Source: Novipirellula herctigrandis | GTDB taxonomy: Bacteria > Planctomycetota > Planctomycetia > Pirellulales > Pirellulaceae | Direction: 5' to 3' | Assembly (NCBI GenBank): GCA_007859835.1 | Contig: SJPJ01000001.1 | Location: 6,765,260-6,829,259, forward strand | Length of the DNA stretch: 64,000 bases | Shown here: in pieces, positions 35,830 to 44,373 of the stretch | Layout of the letters: every line of letters starts with the position of its first letter | How positions within the stretch are numbered: the first letter of the stretch is position 1 | Position numbers and translations under genes: made by a program | Notes under the pieces: model-generated | Told to the model about the DNA's origin: nothing | The model's database searches: none | The model's input: the letters and a program-made list of their open reading frames with translations, nothing else

Positions 35830-36843
35830 ATGACGGGAAAGAATCGAATGGGGAAGAATCGAAAGGGGACGGCCAAAGCGTCCCGTCCGTGGCCACTGTC
35901 CAAGAGGTCACTGTCCAAGAATTTACTCGCGATCCTGTCGTTCGCGAAGGTGGCTGTCGTTGGCGTTCTGGTTGGTGCAAGTTGGACGAGTATCGCTGTA
36001 GCCGAGTCCGATGTCGACTCGTCGGCAAACTCTTTTGAAGCGATGGACCTAATTGAGGCGTTTAAGGCAAGTTCCGAGGGCTATAGCAGTGATGAGTTGA
36101 TCATCCGGGATGACCTTCGAGAGCCGTTTATTGCACGGTTGGCTAAGCGGAATGCTCAGGCTCAGCAATCCGAGGAGGCAAAGAACGATCATTTTGAACG
36201 GGATGCGCTGTTGGCTCTGCTGCAGCTTCGCAAGTCGGGCAAGTTGTCGGTTCGCTCAACGCGGCGAGGTCAATCGGTTGACGAGTCCGTTTATCCGATC
36301 GCTGAAATCGCCGCACGCGTAGTGACCGATCGGCATCGGATTGGCCTTGATACGATGTTGGCGGACCCCGTGTATCGCAGCGAACTGAGTCAAGAAGCGA
36401 AGAAAATCGACGCAGAGGTCGACGACTACGCGGTCCGCAAAGCTGTATTGGGTCTACGTAAACGGCGAGCATTGAAGCCGGAGTTAGTGTTGAGGGTGGC
36501 TGATTGGGGACGCGAAATTAAGACGTACTCGATCGAACAACTAAAGGGTGCGCTCGACGCGAGCGAAATATCGACGGGCCCCGGCGTTTATTTATTTCGC
36601 GTTTCGGACGGCTATCTCTACGTTGGCGAGGCAAAGAATCTCGCCGAGCGATTGACGACTCACTTGACCGAAAGCGACCGCGAGTCGTTAGCGGAATTTC
36701 TTAGTGGCGACGCATCGGGTGCGGTAACCGTGGAGCTGCACGTGTTTCCGCGTGATTCACCTGCGTCGAAAGTCACGGTGCGGCGAGCCTACGAAAGCGA
36801 ACTGATTCGCAGCCGAAACCCACGATTCAACGTCCGACCGTAG
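35830..36843 (+). CDS. Membrane-anchored GIY-YIG domain protein
   Basis: 337-residue protein combining an N-terminal basic region, a hydrophobic helix (NLLAILSFAKVAVVGVLVGA, ~32-51) and a C-terminal GIY-YIG nuclease-like domain (~255-337). In that domain, GVYLFRVSDGYLYVGEAKNL matches the two motif halves (GVY...YVG), followed by the conserved arginine of LAERLTTHL and the glutamate of YESELIRSRNPRFN. The middle is charged and helical, with no known family. Such nuclease domains are normally cytoplasmic, so export or membrane anchoring is odd. It is transcribed divergently from the dehydrogenase. The N-terminus contains short repeated codon blocks (GKNRMGKNRKG), so the real start could be a later codon. 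Confidence 0.72.
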   Translation: MTGKNRMGKNRKGTAKASRPWPLSKRSLSKNLLAILSFAKVAVVGVLVGASWTSIAVAESDVDSSANSFEAMDLIEAFKASSEGYSSDELIIRDDLREPFIARLAKRNAQAQQSEEAKNDHFERDALLALLQLRKSGKLSVRSTRRGQSVDESVYPIAEIAARVVTDRHRIGLDTMLADPVYRSELSQEAKKIDAEVDDYAVRKAVLGLRKRRALKPELVLRVADWGREIKTYSIEQLKGALDASEISTGPGVYLFRVSDGYLYVGEAKNLAERLTTHLTESDRESLAEFLSGDASGAVTVELHVFPRDSPASKVTVRRAYESELIRSRNPRFNVRP

Positions 36844-36849
36844 GTCGAA

Positions 36850-37521
36850 TCAACGTGCGACTGTAGGTCGAACATGGCCTTCTTGGGACGTTTGCCAGGT
36901 TTGGCGGCTGTACATATCGATGGCCGTTAGCCAACCACCGCCGTAACAAAACGTGTCAATGCAAAGCAGGTGGCCAAGGTCGGCGATTTCGCCGTCACGC
37001 ATCGCGGTGTGCCCGACGATTACGGTCTTTCCGCTAACGTGGGGTGCTGGGAAGCCATCGTTGAGTGTGTACCAACGGAGCAGTTCGGCGGGTTGATGTT
37101 CAAAAGGAGTGTCGGGATCGTAGGCGGCGTGAGAGAAGAAATAGTCCTCGTATTCAAAGTAATCGCCAAGCGAATCGAAAAAATCGATGTGCGACTGCGG
37201 CAAGAACTTTAAATTTCCGTCGAATCCGTAGCTGTCGAGTGTTTCCACGCCACCGTGTTTGAGCCAAGCGTGAGGCGCAAGTCCCTCGCGGACCACCTCG
37301 AGCATCATTTCCTCGTGATTGCCTAGCAGTCCGACCACCTGGGTTTGTTTACGAAGTTCGATCAGGGCATCGATCACCCCTTTCGAATCAGGCCCGCGGT
37401 CCACGTAATCGCCCAACAAAACAAGAATGTCATCCTTTTTGGGCGAGATCACTTCGATCAATTTCTCTAATGCGATTCGACATCCGTGAATATCCCCAAT
37501 CGCAATCAAACGTCCTGACAA
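36850..37521 (-). CDS. Metallophosphoesterase (PPP-type serine/threonine phosphatase-like)
   Basis: 223-residue calcineurin-like phosphoesterase. Metal-binding motifs are complete: GDIHG (residues ~9-13), GDYVDRGPDSKG, GNHEEMM, and the histidines in FSHAAYD and IVGHTAMRDG. The pattern is that of bacterial PPP-family phosphatases (PrpA/ApaH-like). It could reverse the many Ser/Thr kinases of this organism or hydrolyse dinucleotides. The start is TTG 37521 with AAAGG upstream; no ATG fits better. Confidence 0.9.
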   Translation of the reverse strand: MSGRLIAIGDIHGCRIALEKLIEVISPKKDDILVLLGDYVDRGPDSKGVIDALIELRKQTQVVGLLGNHEEMMLEVVREGLAPHAWLKHGGVETLDSYGFDGNLKFLPQSHIDFFDSLGDYFEYEDYFFSHAAYDPDTPFEHQPAELLRWYTLNDGFPAPHVSGKTVIVGHTAMRDGEIADLGHLLCIDTFCYGGGWLTAIDMYSRQTWQTSQEGHVRPTVAR

Positions 37522-37852
37522 TGTGCACTAAACCTTTCTAAGAAATATTCATTGATCGCTCGAACGATCACTAAGTCGGCTGAGATAGTGAACCAGTGTT
37601 TACTTTCCGGGGTTCTCCGGAGGTTCACCGATAGACGCCTTCTGCGCCGCAAATGTAAGAATCGAAGCACACTTTCGCACCGCGAAACACGACATCAATC
37701 GACGCACATTTTAGAAGCGATCTACGACAAACATAGTATAAGGACCAGAAAAATAGTGGACCACCCGGATTGGGTGGAATGCGGCAAATTAACGCAGACC
37801 AAATGGTCCCGATCGAGTATCATTAGTGGGAATCGACTTTGTTTGAAAGGAA
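37522..37852. other. Divergent intergenic region, no gene seen
   Basis: About 330 bp between the divergent phosphatase and vWA genes. It must hold both promoters. I see no RNA gene or clear operator; only a short inverted repeat (GATCGCTCGAACGATC, 37554-37569) stands out. Confidence 0.3.
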
Positions 37853-39895
37853 ATGGTGCCCTTGGTAGCTAAAGACTTAATTAAGCCGCTTGCCACAGAA
37901 CCGGTTGACGTTTGGGATGAGGAAGAACTGGAGGACGAGTCCTTTTTTGCCTCCGACGAGACGACTGCGTTTGTCGGTAGCATGTTGTTTCATGTGATCA
38001 TCATCCTGGCCCTTCCGTTGGTTCCGCTAGCGATGTCGGTCGACGAAGACGCCGTGGTTTTAGTGTCACCGGTTCGACAAGACGATTTCCAAAAAGTGGA
38101 ATTGATCGAGAATGTTGTCTACAGCGACTTTCCCCAAGAGGAATTTGGTGCTGCGAGTACAGACGAATCGGAAATGGCCGAAGCATCGGCTGAGATGTTT
38201 GCCGAGATGGCCGAGATTCCCAATCCGGTCGATATAGAGCCCTCCGAGAAGGGGCAAGTCCTGGTTAACAACATTTTCAAACAAGCGGTTGCTCCGCTCG
38301 ATAAATTGACCAATCAGAAAGGGAGCGTCGGTAAGGGGACTCAAGGGGCATCGGGCGCGGTTGACCGGATTACATTCGAGATTCTTCATTCTCTCGAAGA
38401 CCGCCCGACGTTGGTTGTTTGGCTATTCGATCAAAGTGGTTCGCTGCATCGCCAACGCCAAGAGATTCGCGATCGCTTTGACCATATTTACACGGAGCTT
38501 GGCATTGCGAAGAAGAGCGGTGCAATGGGCTTTCGCCGAGACACCGACGATATTCCCCTGCTGACTTCGGTGATTGGGTTCGGTAACGACGTGACCCTGT
38601 TCACGAAAGAGCCGGTCGAGGACTTGGAGGAAATCAAAGAGATTGTTCAATCGATCCCCGTCGATTCATCGGGCGAAGAAAGAGTCTTTACTGCGATCAC
38701 GTCGGCGGCGGACGAGTACAAGTCGTTAAGACGCAGTCGGGGCAAGTTAGGACCGAGGCGGAATGTATTGTTTGTGGTTGTGACGGACGAACGAGGTGAC
38801 GATGCGGGGATGGTCGAAACATCGATCGAGTCGTGCAAAAAATGGGGTATCCCGGTCTATGTAATCGGCGTGCCGGCACCGTTTGGCCGCGAAAACACAT
38901 TGGTAAAATACGTCGACCCGGATCCGAATTACGATCAATCGGCCCAATGGGCTCAAGTTGACCAGGGGCCCGAAACCTTGATGCCCGAGCGGGTCCAAGT
39001 TGGTTTCACCGGCGACTTCAAAGAGGAGCCGGTCATCGATAGTGGATTTGGGCCGTACGGTTTGACTCGACTTTGTTACGAAACCAATGGCATTTACTTT
39101 TCCGTTCATCCAAATCGAAACGTGAATCGCCAAGTGAAGCGGTGGGAAGTGGATGCTTACTCAGCGAACATCGAGTATTTTTTTGATCCGACCGCGATGT
39201 CTCGCTATCGCCCCGACTATTTGTCTCCGAAAGACTACATGAACAAGGTCCACGCCAGCCCGCTAAGGACAGCACTGGTCCGTGCGGCGCAAATGCGGCC
39301 GGCGAAGGGGTTATCACGCCCGAGAACACGGTTTGAAAAAAACAGTGACGCGGCTTTGGTGGGCGAGTTGACCCGGGCCCAACAAGATGCCGCTCGCTTG
39401 GAACCGATGCTGGTTCAAATGGCAATGGTTTTGGAACCAGGGATGAAGGTTCGAGCATCGGAAAAGAGCCCTCGATGGCAAGCGGGTTACGACTTAGCGA
39501 TGGGACGCGTCTTGGCTCAAAAGGTTCGGACGGAAACCTATAACGCGATTTTGGCAAAAGCCAAACGAGGGATGCGATTCGAAGAAGAAAAAAATAACAC
39601 TTGGGTGCTCAAGGCAAGTGACGAGATTTCGGTGGGAAGCAAGTGGCAAAAGGAAGCCGATTTGGCGAGGGAACTTTTAGAGGGAGTAGTGAAAAACCAC
39701 AAGGGAACTCCGTGGGCGTTGTTGGCAAGCCAGGAATTGGAAGTGCCCATTGGTTGGAAGTGGACCGAGGAGTTCACCGACATGACGCCTAGGGCACGAA
39801 ACAATGGCAACAACAATAACAACAATCCGCCACCTGCGGATGACCAAGCACGGATGTTAGAGCGGAAACAATCGCGACCGATTCCGAAGCTATAG
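37853..39895 (+). CDS. Membrane-anchored von Willebrand factor A domain protein
   Basis: 680-residue protein. A short cytoplasmic N-terminus rich in Asp/Glu is followed by one membrane helix (FVGSMLFHVIIILALPLVPL, ~40-60), so most of the protein lies outside the membrane. Residues ~180-370 form a vWA domain: VVWLFDQSGSLHRQR holds the DxSxS metal-binding motif, and RRNVLFVVVTDERGDD is a later core strand. A helical C-terminal part ends in an Asn/Pro-rich tail (NNGNNNNNNPPPADDQ). Probably a structural or ligand-binding surface protein; its partner is unknown. The MoxR-like ATPase often linked to vWA proteins is at 54.7 kb, not adjacent. Confidence 0.85.
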   Translation: MVPLVAKDLIKPLATEPVDVWDEEELEDESFFASDETTAFVGSMLFHVIIILALPLVPLAMSVDEDAVVLVSPVRQDDFQKVELIENVVYSDFPQEEFGAASTDESEMAEASAEMFAEMAEIPNPVDIEPSEKGQVLVNNIFKQAVAPLDKLTNQKGSVGKGTQGASGAVDRITFEILHSLEDRPTLVVWLFDQSGSLHRQRQEIRDRFDHIYTELGIAKKSGAMGFRRDTDDIPLLTSVIGFGNDVTLFTKEPVEDLEEIKEIVQSIPVDSSGEERVFTAITSAADEYKSLRRSRGKLGPRRNVLFVVVTDERGDDAGMVETSIESCKKWGIPVYVIGVPAPFGRENTLVKYVDPDPNYDQSAQWAQVDQGPETLMPERVQVGFTGDFKEEPVIDSGFGPYGLTRLCYETNGIYFSVHPNRNVNRQVKRWEVDAYSANIEYFFDPTAMSRYRPDYLSPKDYMNKVHASPLRTALVRAAQMRPAKGLSRPRTRFEKNSDAALVGELTRAQQDAARLEPMLVQMAMVLEPGMKVRASEKSPRWQAGYDLAMGRVLAQKVRTETYNAILAKAKRGMRFEEEKNNTWVLKASDEISVGSKWQKEADLARELLEGVVKNHKGTPWALLASQELEVPIGWKWTEEFTDMTPRARNNGNNNNNNPPPADDQARMLERKQSRPIPKL

Positions 39896-39950
39896 CCAAC
39901 GGCTGCTGATCGAGGCGCCTTGGTTCTTTGCATTCCGTGTCGGTGTGGTC

Positions 39951-40014
39951 GCGGAGTGAGTCGCGGAGTGAAAGGCGGAGTGAAAGGCGGAGTGAAAGGC
40001 GGAGTGAAAGGCGG
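39951..40014 (+). repeat. 12-bp tandem repeat, about five units
   Basis: The unit GCGGAGTGAAAG is repeated exactly four times (39963-40010), preceded by a variant unit (GCGGAGTGAGTC, 39951-39962) and followed by GCGG. It lies between the vWA gene stop and the ygfZ start. The length is divisible by three, so copy-number changes would not shift a frame; if translated it would read as Ser-Glu-Arg-Arg repeats, but I see no reason to place the gene start upstream of it. Confidence 0.9.
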
Positions 40015-40080
40015 CAATCTTCAAATGCCCAACCCGCGAGTAAAGAGCGATCATGGTTTTGCAAATACTTTGTGATTGGT

Positions 40081-40986
40081 ATGCTTTTTGAGATGAATAC
40101 CACTCAATGCTATCTGTTACCCCATTTGTCCGTCCTTGATTTGGTCGGGGCCGATGCGGACGCTATCTTGAATAACTTGACCACCAACCATGTCCTCAAG
40201 CTTGAAATGGGGCAAGGCTGCGAGAGTTTTGTTACCGATGTGAGAGGCAAAACGGTTGGACATTTTAATGTGTATCGTCACGTAGACGGTTTCCGTCTGA
40301 TCGGATCGAGCGGGCAATCTGAACGAGTCGCTGCGCATGTCGACCGATACACGATCCGGGAAGACGCCAAGGCGGAAATTCTCGATTCGCAATTCGCCGG
40401 TTTCGTGCTGTCGTCGAACCCGTTTATTGAAAACCAGTGCGATCTTGGAACGGAATTGTTCGCGGTCACATGGTTGGGCGCGGGAGCCCAGGTGTGGCTT
40501 GTGCCAAACGGAAGGGTCTCCGAAGCGACCGCTTGGTTGGATTCCAATGGCATCGCGGTTGCTGACGTATCGGCGTTTCATGCGGCCCGAACGATTGCAG
40601 GCTATCCATGGTATGGGATCGAAATTGACGAGAGTAATTTGCCGCAGGAAATTGGTCGTGATGCTCAAACCATCTCGTTTACCAAAGGTTGTTATTTAGG
40701 GCAAGAAACCGTCGCGCGGCTCGATGCGATGGGGCAAGTCCAAAAGAAATTGGTTCGTTGGTCGATCGACGGAGCGGTTCCACCGGCACAAACGAAACTT
40801 GAGCATGAGGGCAAAACGGTTGGGCGGTTGACCAGCGTTGCACAGCACGACGATGGAAGTGTCGTTGCGTTAGGGTTCGCACGAAGAAGTCACTTCGACG
40901 CGGGGGCGGTGGCAAGTGGCGAATCGGCTTCGTCGGGAACGTCCAATACGGACTTCTCTTTTACAGCGCAGGTGATCGAATCGTAA
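40081..40986 (+). CDS. ygfZ: YgfZ/GcvT-like folate-binding protein
   Basis: Folate-dependent protein that supports Fe-S cluster enzymes. About 301 residues from ATG 40081 (ATG 40093 is also possible); the open frame upstream covers the tandem repeat and is probably not translated. The diagnostic motif KGCYLGQETVARLD (~202) contains the functional cysteine of YgfZ. The N-terminal half follows the aminomethyltransferase fold (LLPHLSVLDLVGADADAIL, TTNHV, FVTDVRGKTVGHFNVY). Its TAA stop overlaps the ATG of the sigma factor gene by one base, so the three genes ygfZ, sigma and kinase are probably one operon. Confidence 0.9.
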   Translation: MLFEMNTTQCYLLPHLSVLDLVGADADAILNNLTTNHVLKLEMGQGCESFVTDVRGKTVGHFNVYRHVDGFRLIGSSGQSERVAAHVDRYTIREDAKAEILDSQFAGFVLSSNPFIENQCDLGTELFAVTWLGAGAQVWLVPNGRVSEATAWLDSNGIAVADVSAFHAARTIAGYPWYGIEIDESNLPQEIGRDAQTISFTKGCYLGQETVARLDAMGQVQKKLVRWSIDGAVPPAQTKLEHEGKTVGRLTSVAQHDDGSVVALGFARRSHFDAGAVASGESASSGTSNTDFSFTAQVIES

Positions 40987-41639
40987 TGGACGCCATTCAC
41001 CAACAATTTCATGATTTGATAGAACGTGTCCGCGACGGTGACGACGAAGCGATCGCGACGCTGTGGCGTGACTATTACCAATCGTTGGTGAAGTTGGCGG
41101 CAAAGCGAATGCCGATGAATTTGCGGCGAGCGGCGGATGAAGAAGATATCGCAATCTCTGCTTTCGAAAGCTTTATCGCGGGCGTCCGACGGGATCAGTT
41201 TCCTGACTTGAACGCGCCTGAAAATTTGTGGGGTCTATTGATAACACTGACATCACGAAAAGTGAATGCTCACCTTCGCCATCACACCCGACAAAAACGT
41301 GGTGGCGGAAACATTCGGGGTGAATCGGTCTTTGTCGACTCCAATCAAAACGAGGGGGATTTGGGTCGTGGTCGCGGAATCGGTAGTATTGCTGGCGAGG
41401 AAGCGTCGCCCGATTTGCGAGCGGAATTGGCCGAAGCGTGTGAGACGCTTCTCGATCAATTGCCCGACGATCAGTTGAAGCAAATTGCATTGATGAGAAT
41501 GGACGGATTCTTGGTGGATGAAATTGCCGATCGATTGGAATTAAGCAAACGAGCGGTCGAACGTCGCTTACAATTAATTCGGCGTTTGTGGACCGAAGCG
41601 AAAGAGTTTGACACCGAACAGGGCGAACAGGAACAATAA
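40986..41639 (+). CDS. ECF-type RNA polymerase sigma factor
   Basis: 217-residue sigma factor. Region 2 runs from FHDLIERVRDGDDEAIATLW through AADEEDIAISAFESFIAG and LWGLLITLTSRKVNAHLRHH. A linker of ~40 residues rich in Gly/Asn follows (GGGNIRGES). Region 4 is LPDDQLKQIALMRMDGFLV with helix-turn-helix IADRLELSKRAVERRLQLIR. It is more than 30 residues longer in the linker than compact ECF factors. It starts within the ygfZ stop codon and is followed four bases later by a kinase gene, so it probably works as a sigma/kinase module. Confidence 0.9.
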   Translation: MDAIHQQFHDLIERVRDGDDEAIATLWRDYYQSLVKLAAKRMPMNLRRAADEEDIAISAFESFIAGVRRDQFPDLNAPENLWGLLITLTSRKVNAHLRHHTRQKRGGGNIRGESVFVDSNQNEGDLGRGRGIGSIAGEEASPDLRAELAEACETLLDQLPDDQLKQIALMRMDGFLVDEIADRLELSKRAVERRLQLIRRLWTEAKEFDTEQGEQEQ

Positions 41640-41643
41640 AAAG

Positions 41644-44307
41644 ATGGGCGATATTTCGGCATCCGAACTGGCTCGACTCGATGCGGTTTGTCTTGAGTAT
41701 GAGACTGCGCTGCGTCGTGGTGAGGAGGTGTCGATTTCAGACATCGTCGCAGAGCATGGAGGGGAAAGCTCGCATTGGTTGCGCCGAGAATTGGAGGCGG
41801 TTCGCGGCGAGATTATCGAAGGGAATCCCATCTCGGGGCATGAGACCCTATTTGCGTCCGAGCGAAATACGTCCATGCCGAAGCTGCCGTCGGAGGGATC
41901 GCAAATAGGACCTTATCGTGTCGAACGATTGCTCGATCGTGGCGGAATGGGGGTCGTTTATTCGGCGATTGATTCGCGACTTGGACGCAAAGTCGCGATT
42001 AAGATGATGGCCATCGACGGCGAAAAACATGGGAGTCTTCGTGATCGATTCCAGCGGGAAGCTCGCGCGGTTGCAGCCATTAGCCATCCCAACGTGGTCG
42101 AGCTCTTTGATGTCGGGCTATTCGGTTCGTCTCCCTACGCGGTGATGGAATTTCTGGATGGCGAAACACTCGATCGATTGCTGAGGCGAACTCGTTTGAG
42201 TATCGACGAGATTCGTAGCATTGGAGCTCAAATTGCCGATGCGCTTAGTGTCGCGCACGCCGCCGGTGTCGTTCATCGTGACCTGAAACCGCATAACATC
42301 ATGGTGATGCGACGTAGCGCCGATCCACTCTCTTCGTCGATCTCAGGCGAATCACTCAGCGCCGGTGGCGCGTTGATTAAATTGTTCGACTTCGGCTTGT
42401 CGCGATCCGATGGGATTCGGTTTGGAAATGGCGAGCATGGCGATGATGGAGAACGCACTCGCGAAGGGGTTGTGATGGGGACGCCCGGCTATATGGCTCC
42501 CGAACAAGCTCGTGGGGAGCAAGCCGGTCCGATGGCGGATTTGTTTTCACTCGGGTGCATCTTGTATGAAGCGTTCTATGGCAAGCGGGCGTTCGATGGT
42601 GACACGGCGACGCAGCGATTCGCGTCGACGCTTGAGCAAACACCCGACTTCGATCCTGAACGCAGTCGCGAAGATAGGGAACTATCGAAGGTCATCGGCA
42701 AATGCCTACAAAGGAAACCCGAAGCGCGTCCGGCGTCGGCAAATTTGGTGAGCGAGGCACTTCTGAAACGGCCTTCGTCGACGGCACCGAGCGACTTGGC
42801 TCCCGAGGCGTTTCGGGTTGGGCGACGCCGGATGATGGAATTGACTGGCGGTGGTGTTGTCGGATTGCTTTTAGCTGCATATGCCCAATCGACCAAGTCA
42901 GAATCGCTCGGAGCGATCGATTCGCTTGGCGTCTTGTCGTTCATCGATGTCCGAGATGCATCGGCCACGTTGGCGGATGGAGCCAAAGGCGACCCCGTGG
43001 GGGATCGAGAGATCTTTCGTGGTGATCAATTGGCGGCGCTATTGGTCAATGAACTGAGTCGGATGCCCGATATTAATGTAACGCCGTTTCGGCCGATCGT
43101 CGCCAACACGCGAAGTGAGTACCAACGGATCGGCGACGAGTTGGATGTGGATGCGTTAGTGACGGGGACATTCCAAACCATTCGGCGAGGCAACAAGACC
43201 TTCGACGAGATCAATCTTCAAATTGTTTCCGCTCGTACCGGGAACCAATTATGGGGAGGGCTTTTCTCGAGCGAATTGGGGGAAAGTTTGTTGGAACAGT
43301 CGCGGTTTGCGTCGGAGATTGCTACGAAAGTTGGACGATCCTTGACTTCCAGTGCGGATGAGTTGAAACCTCAGAGCGTCAGTGCGTTTCGTTGTTTGGT
43401 CGATGGCTCAGCTCGGTCGGATCCCGACAGTCCTGATGGGCTGCGAAAAGCATTGCTGTGTTACAAGTCCGCTCATAGCCAAGACGAGCAGTTCGCGGCT
43501 CCGCTAGCCGGTTTGGGGTTAACGTCCATTACGTTGGCAGCGCAAAGCGCGCCGAAGGAATCGATCAAGTTGATTCAGCAAGCACGCGAATCGGTTGACG
43601 ATGCGCTGTCGCTTGATCTTTCGTCTGTCGATGCGCGGTTGGCGGAAGCGATGATCAAATGGCAAACCCAGTATCAATACACCGAAGCAACCGAGATTCT
43701 ATCGGCGCTCGCTGAGGACGTTCCCAATCATTGGCAGGTCCGCCACCAATTCGGCTTGTTGGAATTAACCAAAGGAAACATCGGATTGGCGTTGCAGATG
43801 TTGCGAGAAGCGACCCAGCTAAACCCGTTGTCGGTGGTTGCCAAGGTGGATTTGGCACGTGCTTATTGGTTCTCAGGGAATACCGACCGCGCGATCACCG
43901 ATGCGAAACGTGTTCGCAGTCGACACTCGGAAAGTCTTTATGCACGCGGGTTGCTTATCGATTTATATGAAGACGAGGGCAATGTTCATCTGGCCGCGGT
44001 TGAGCATGACGGAGTCGATTTTGGTGATAGCCTCACTGAAAGTCTTACTGCGGATTCGTATTTTGCCAAGCGAAGTGAATTGGACTTGGAACAATATCCT
44101 TATGGGCCTTATGGGACGCTGCTGAATCGGGCAATGTTGCAATCGCGAATGGGTGAACCGATTGGGGACGCCGTACTCGGTGAGCTTGCCGATCCAACGC
44201 CGCCAATGTTACCGTTATTGTTGGCGACGCACCCCTGTTTTGCTGAAGCGAGGAAGTTGGAACGAGCGAAAGAAATATTGCCGATCCCGATGATGACGAC
44301 GGCTTAG
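41644..44307 (+). CDS. Ser/Thr protein kinase with TPR region, sigma-linked
   Basis: 887-residue kinase, ATG 41644, four bases after the sigma gene. An N-terminal segment (~1-80) precedes the kinase domain (~88-370), which has canonical motifs: LLDRGGMGVVYSA glycine loop, VAIKMM lysine, HRDLKPHN catalytic loop, FDFGLSR and GTPGYMAPEQARG. A single membrane helix follows (~400-415). Beyond it lies a TolB/FlgO-like strand region (VDALVTGTFQTIRRGNKTF) that usually binds or senses, then TPR-like helical repeats to the end. Unlike the kinase at 21.3 kb all catalytic motifs are standard. It probably phosphorylates the neighbouring sigma factor or its regulators. Confidence 0.93.
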   Translation: MGDISASELARLDAVCLEYETALRRGEEVSISDIVAEHGGESSHWLRRELEAVRGEIIEGNPISGHETLFASERNTSMPKLPSEGSQIGPYRVERLLDRGGMGVVYSAIDSRLGRKVAIKMMAIDGEKHGSLRDRFQREARAVAAISHPNVVELFDVGLFGSSPYAVMEFLDGETLDRLLRRTRLSIDEIRSIGAQIADALSVAHAAGVVHRDLKPHNIMVMRRSADPLSSSISGESLSAGGALIKLFDFGLSRSDGIRFGNGEHGDDGERTREGVVMGTPGYMAPEQARGEQAGPMADLFSLGCILYEAFYGKRAFDGDTATQRFASTLEQTPDFDPERSREDRELSKVIGKCLQRKPEARPASANLVSEALLKRPSSTAPSDLAPEAFRVGRRRMMELTGGGVVGLLLAAYAQSTKSESLGAIDSLGVLSFIDVRDASATLADGAKGDPVGDREIFRGDQLAALLVNELSRMPDINVTPFRPIVANTRSEYQRIGDELDVDALVTGTFQTIRRGNKTFDEINLQIVSARTGNQLWGGLFSSELGESLLEQSRFASEIATKVGRSLTSSADELKPQSVSAFRCLVDGSARSDPDSPDGLRKALLCYKSAHSQDEQFAAPLAGLGLTSITLAAQSAPKESIKLIQQARESVDDALSLDLSSVDARLAEAMIKWQTQYQYTEATEILSALAEDVPNHWQVRHQFGLLELTKGNIGLALQMLREATQLNPLSVVAKVDLARAYWFSGNTDRAITDAKRVRSRHSESLYARGLLIDLYEDEGNVHLAAVEHDGVDFGDSLTESLTADSYFAKRSELDLEQYPYGPYGTLLNRAMLQSRMGEPIGDAVLGELADPTPPMLPLLLATHPCFAEARKLERAKEILPIPMMTTA

Positions 44308-44308
44308 G

Positions 44309-44331
44309 CGGTGTATTGCAAACACCGGTTT
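44309..44331. terminator. Possible bidirectional terminator between convergent genes
   Basis: CGGTGT (44309-44314) pairs with ACACCG (44322-44327) over a seven-base loop, followed by GTTTT. The stem is short, so the call is weak, but the kinase and SecA-like genes converge here. Just after it, a short sequence based on CCCGCAACGCAACAG is repeated about three times (44333-44374). Confidence 0.4.
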
Positions 44332-44373
44332 TGCCCGCAACGCAACAGCCCGCAACGCAACAGCCCGCAACGG

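Noticed and set aside
39928-40080. N-terminal extension of ygfZ with Ser-Glu-Arg-Arg repeats
   Set aside because: It depends on a TTG start and translates a 12-bp tandem repeat; YgfZ proteins start near the MLFEMN or MNTTQ methionines.
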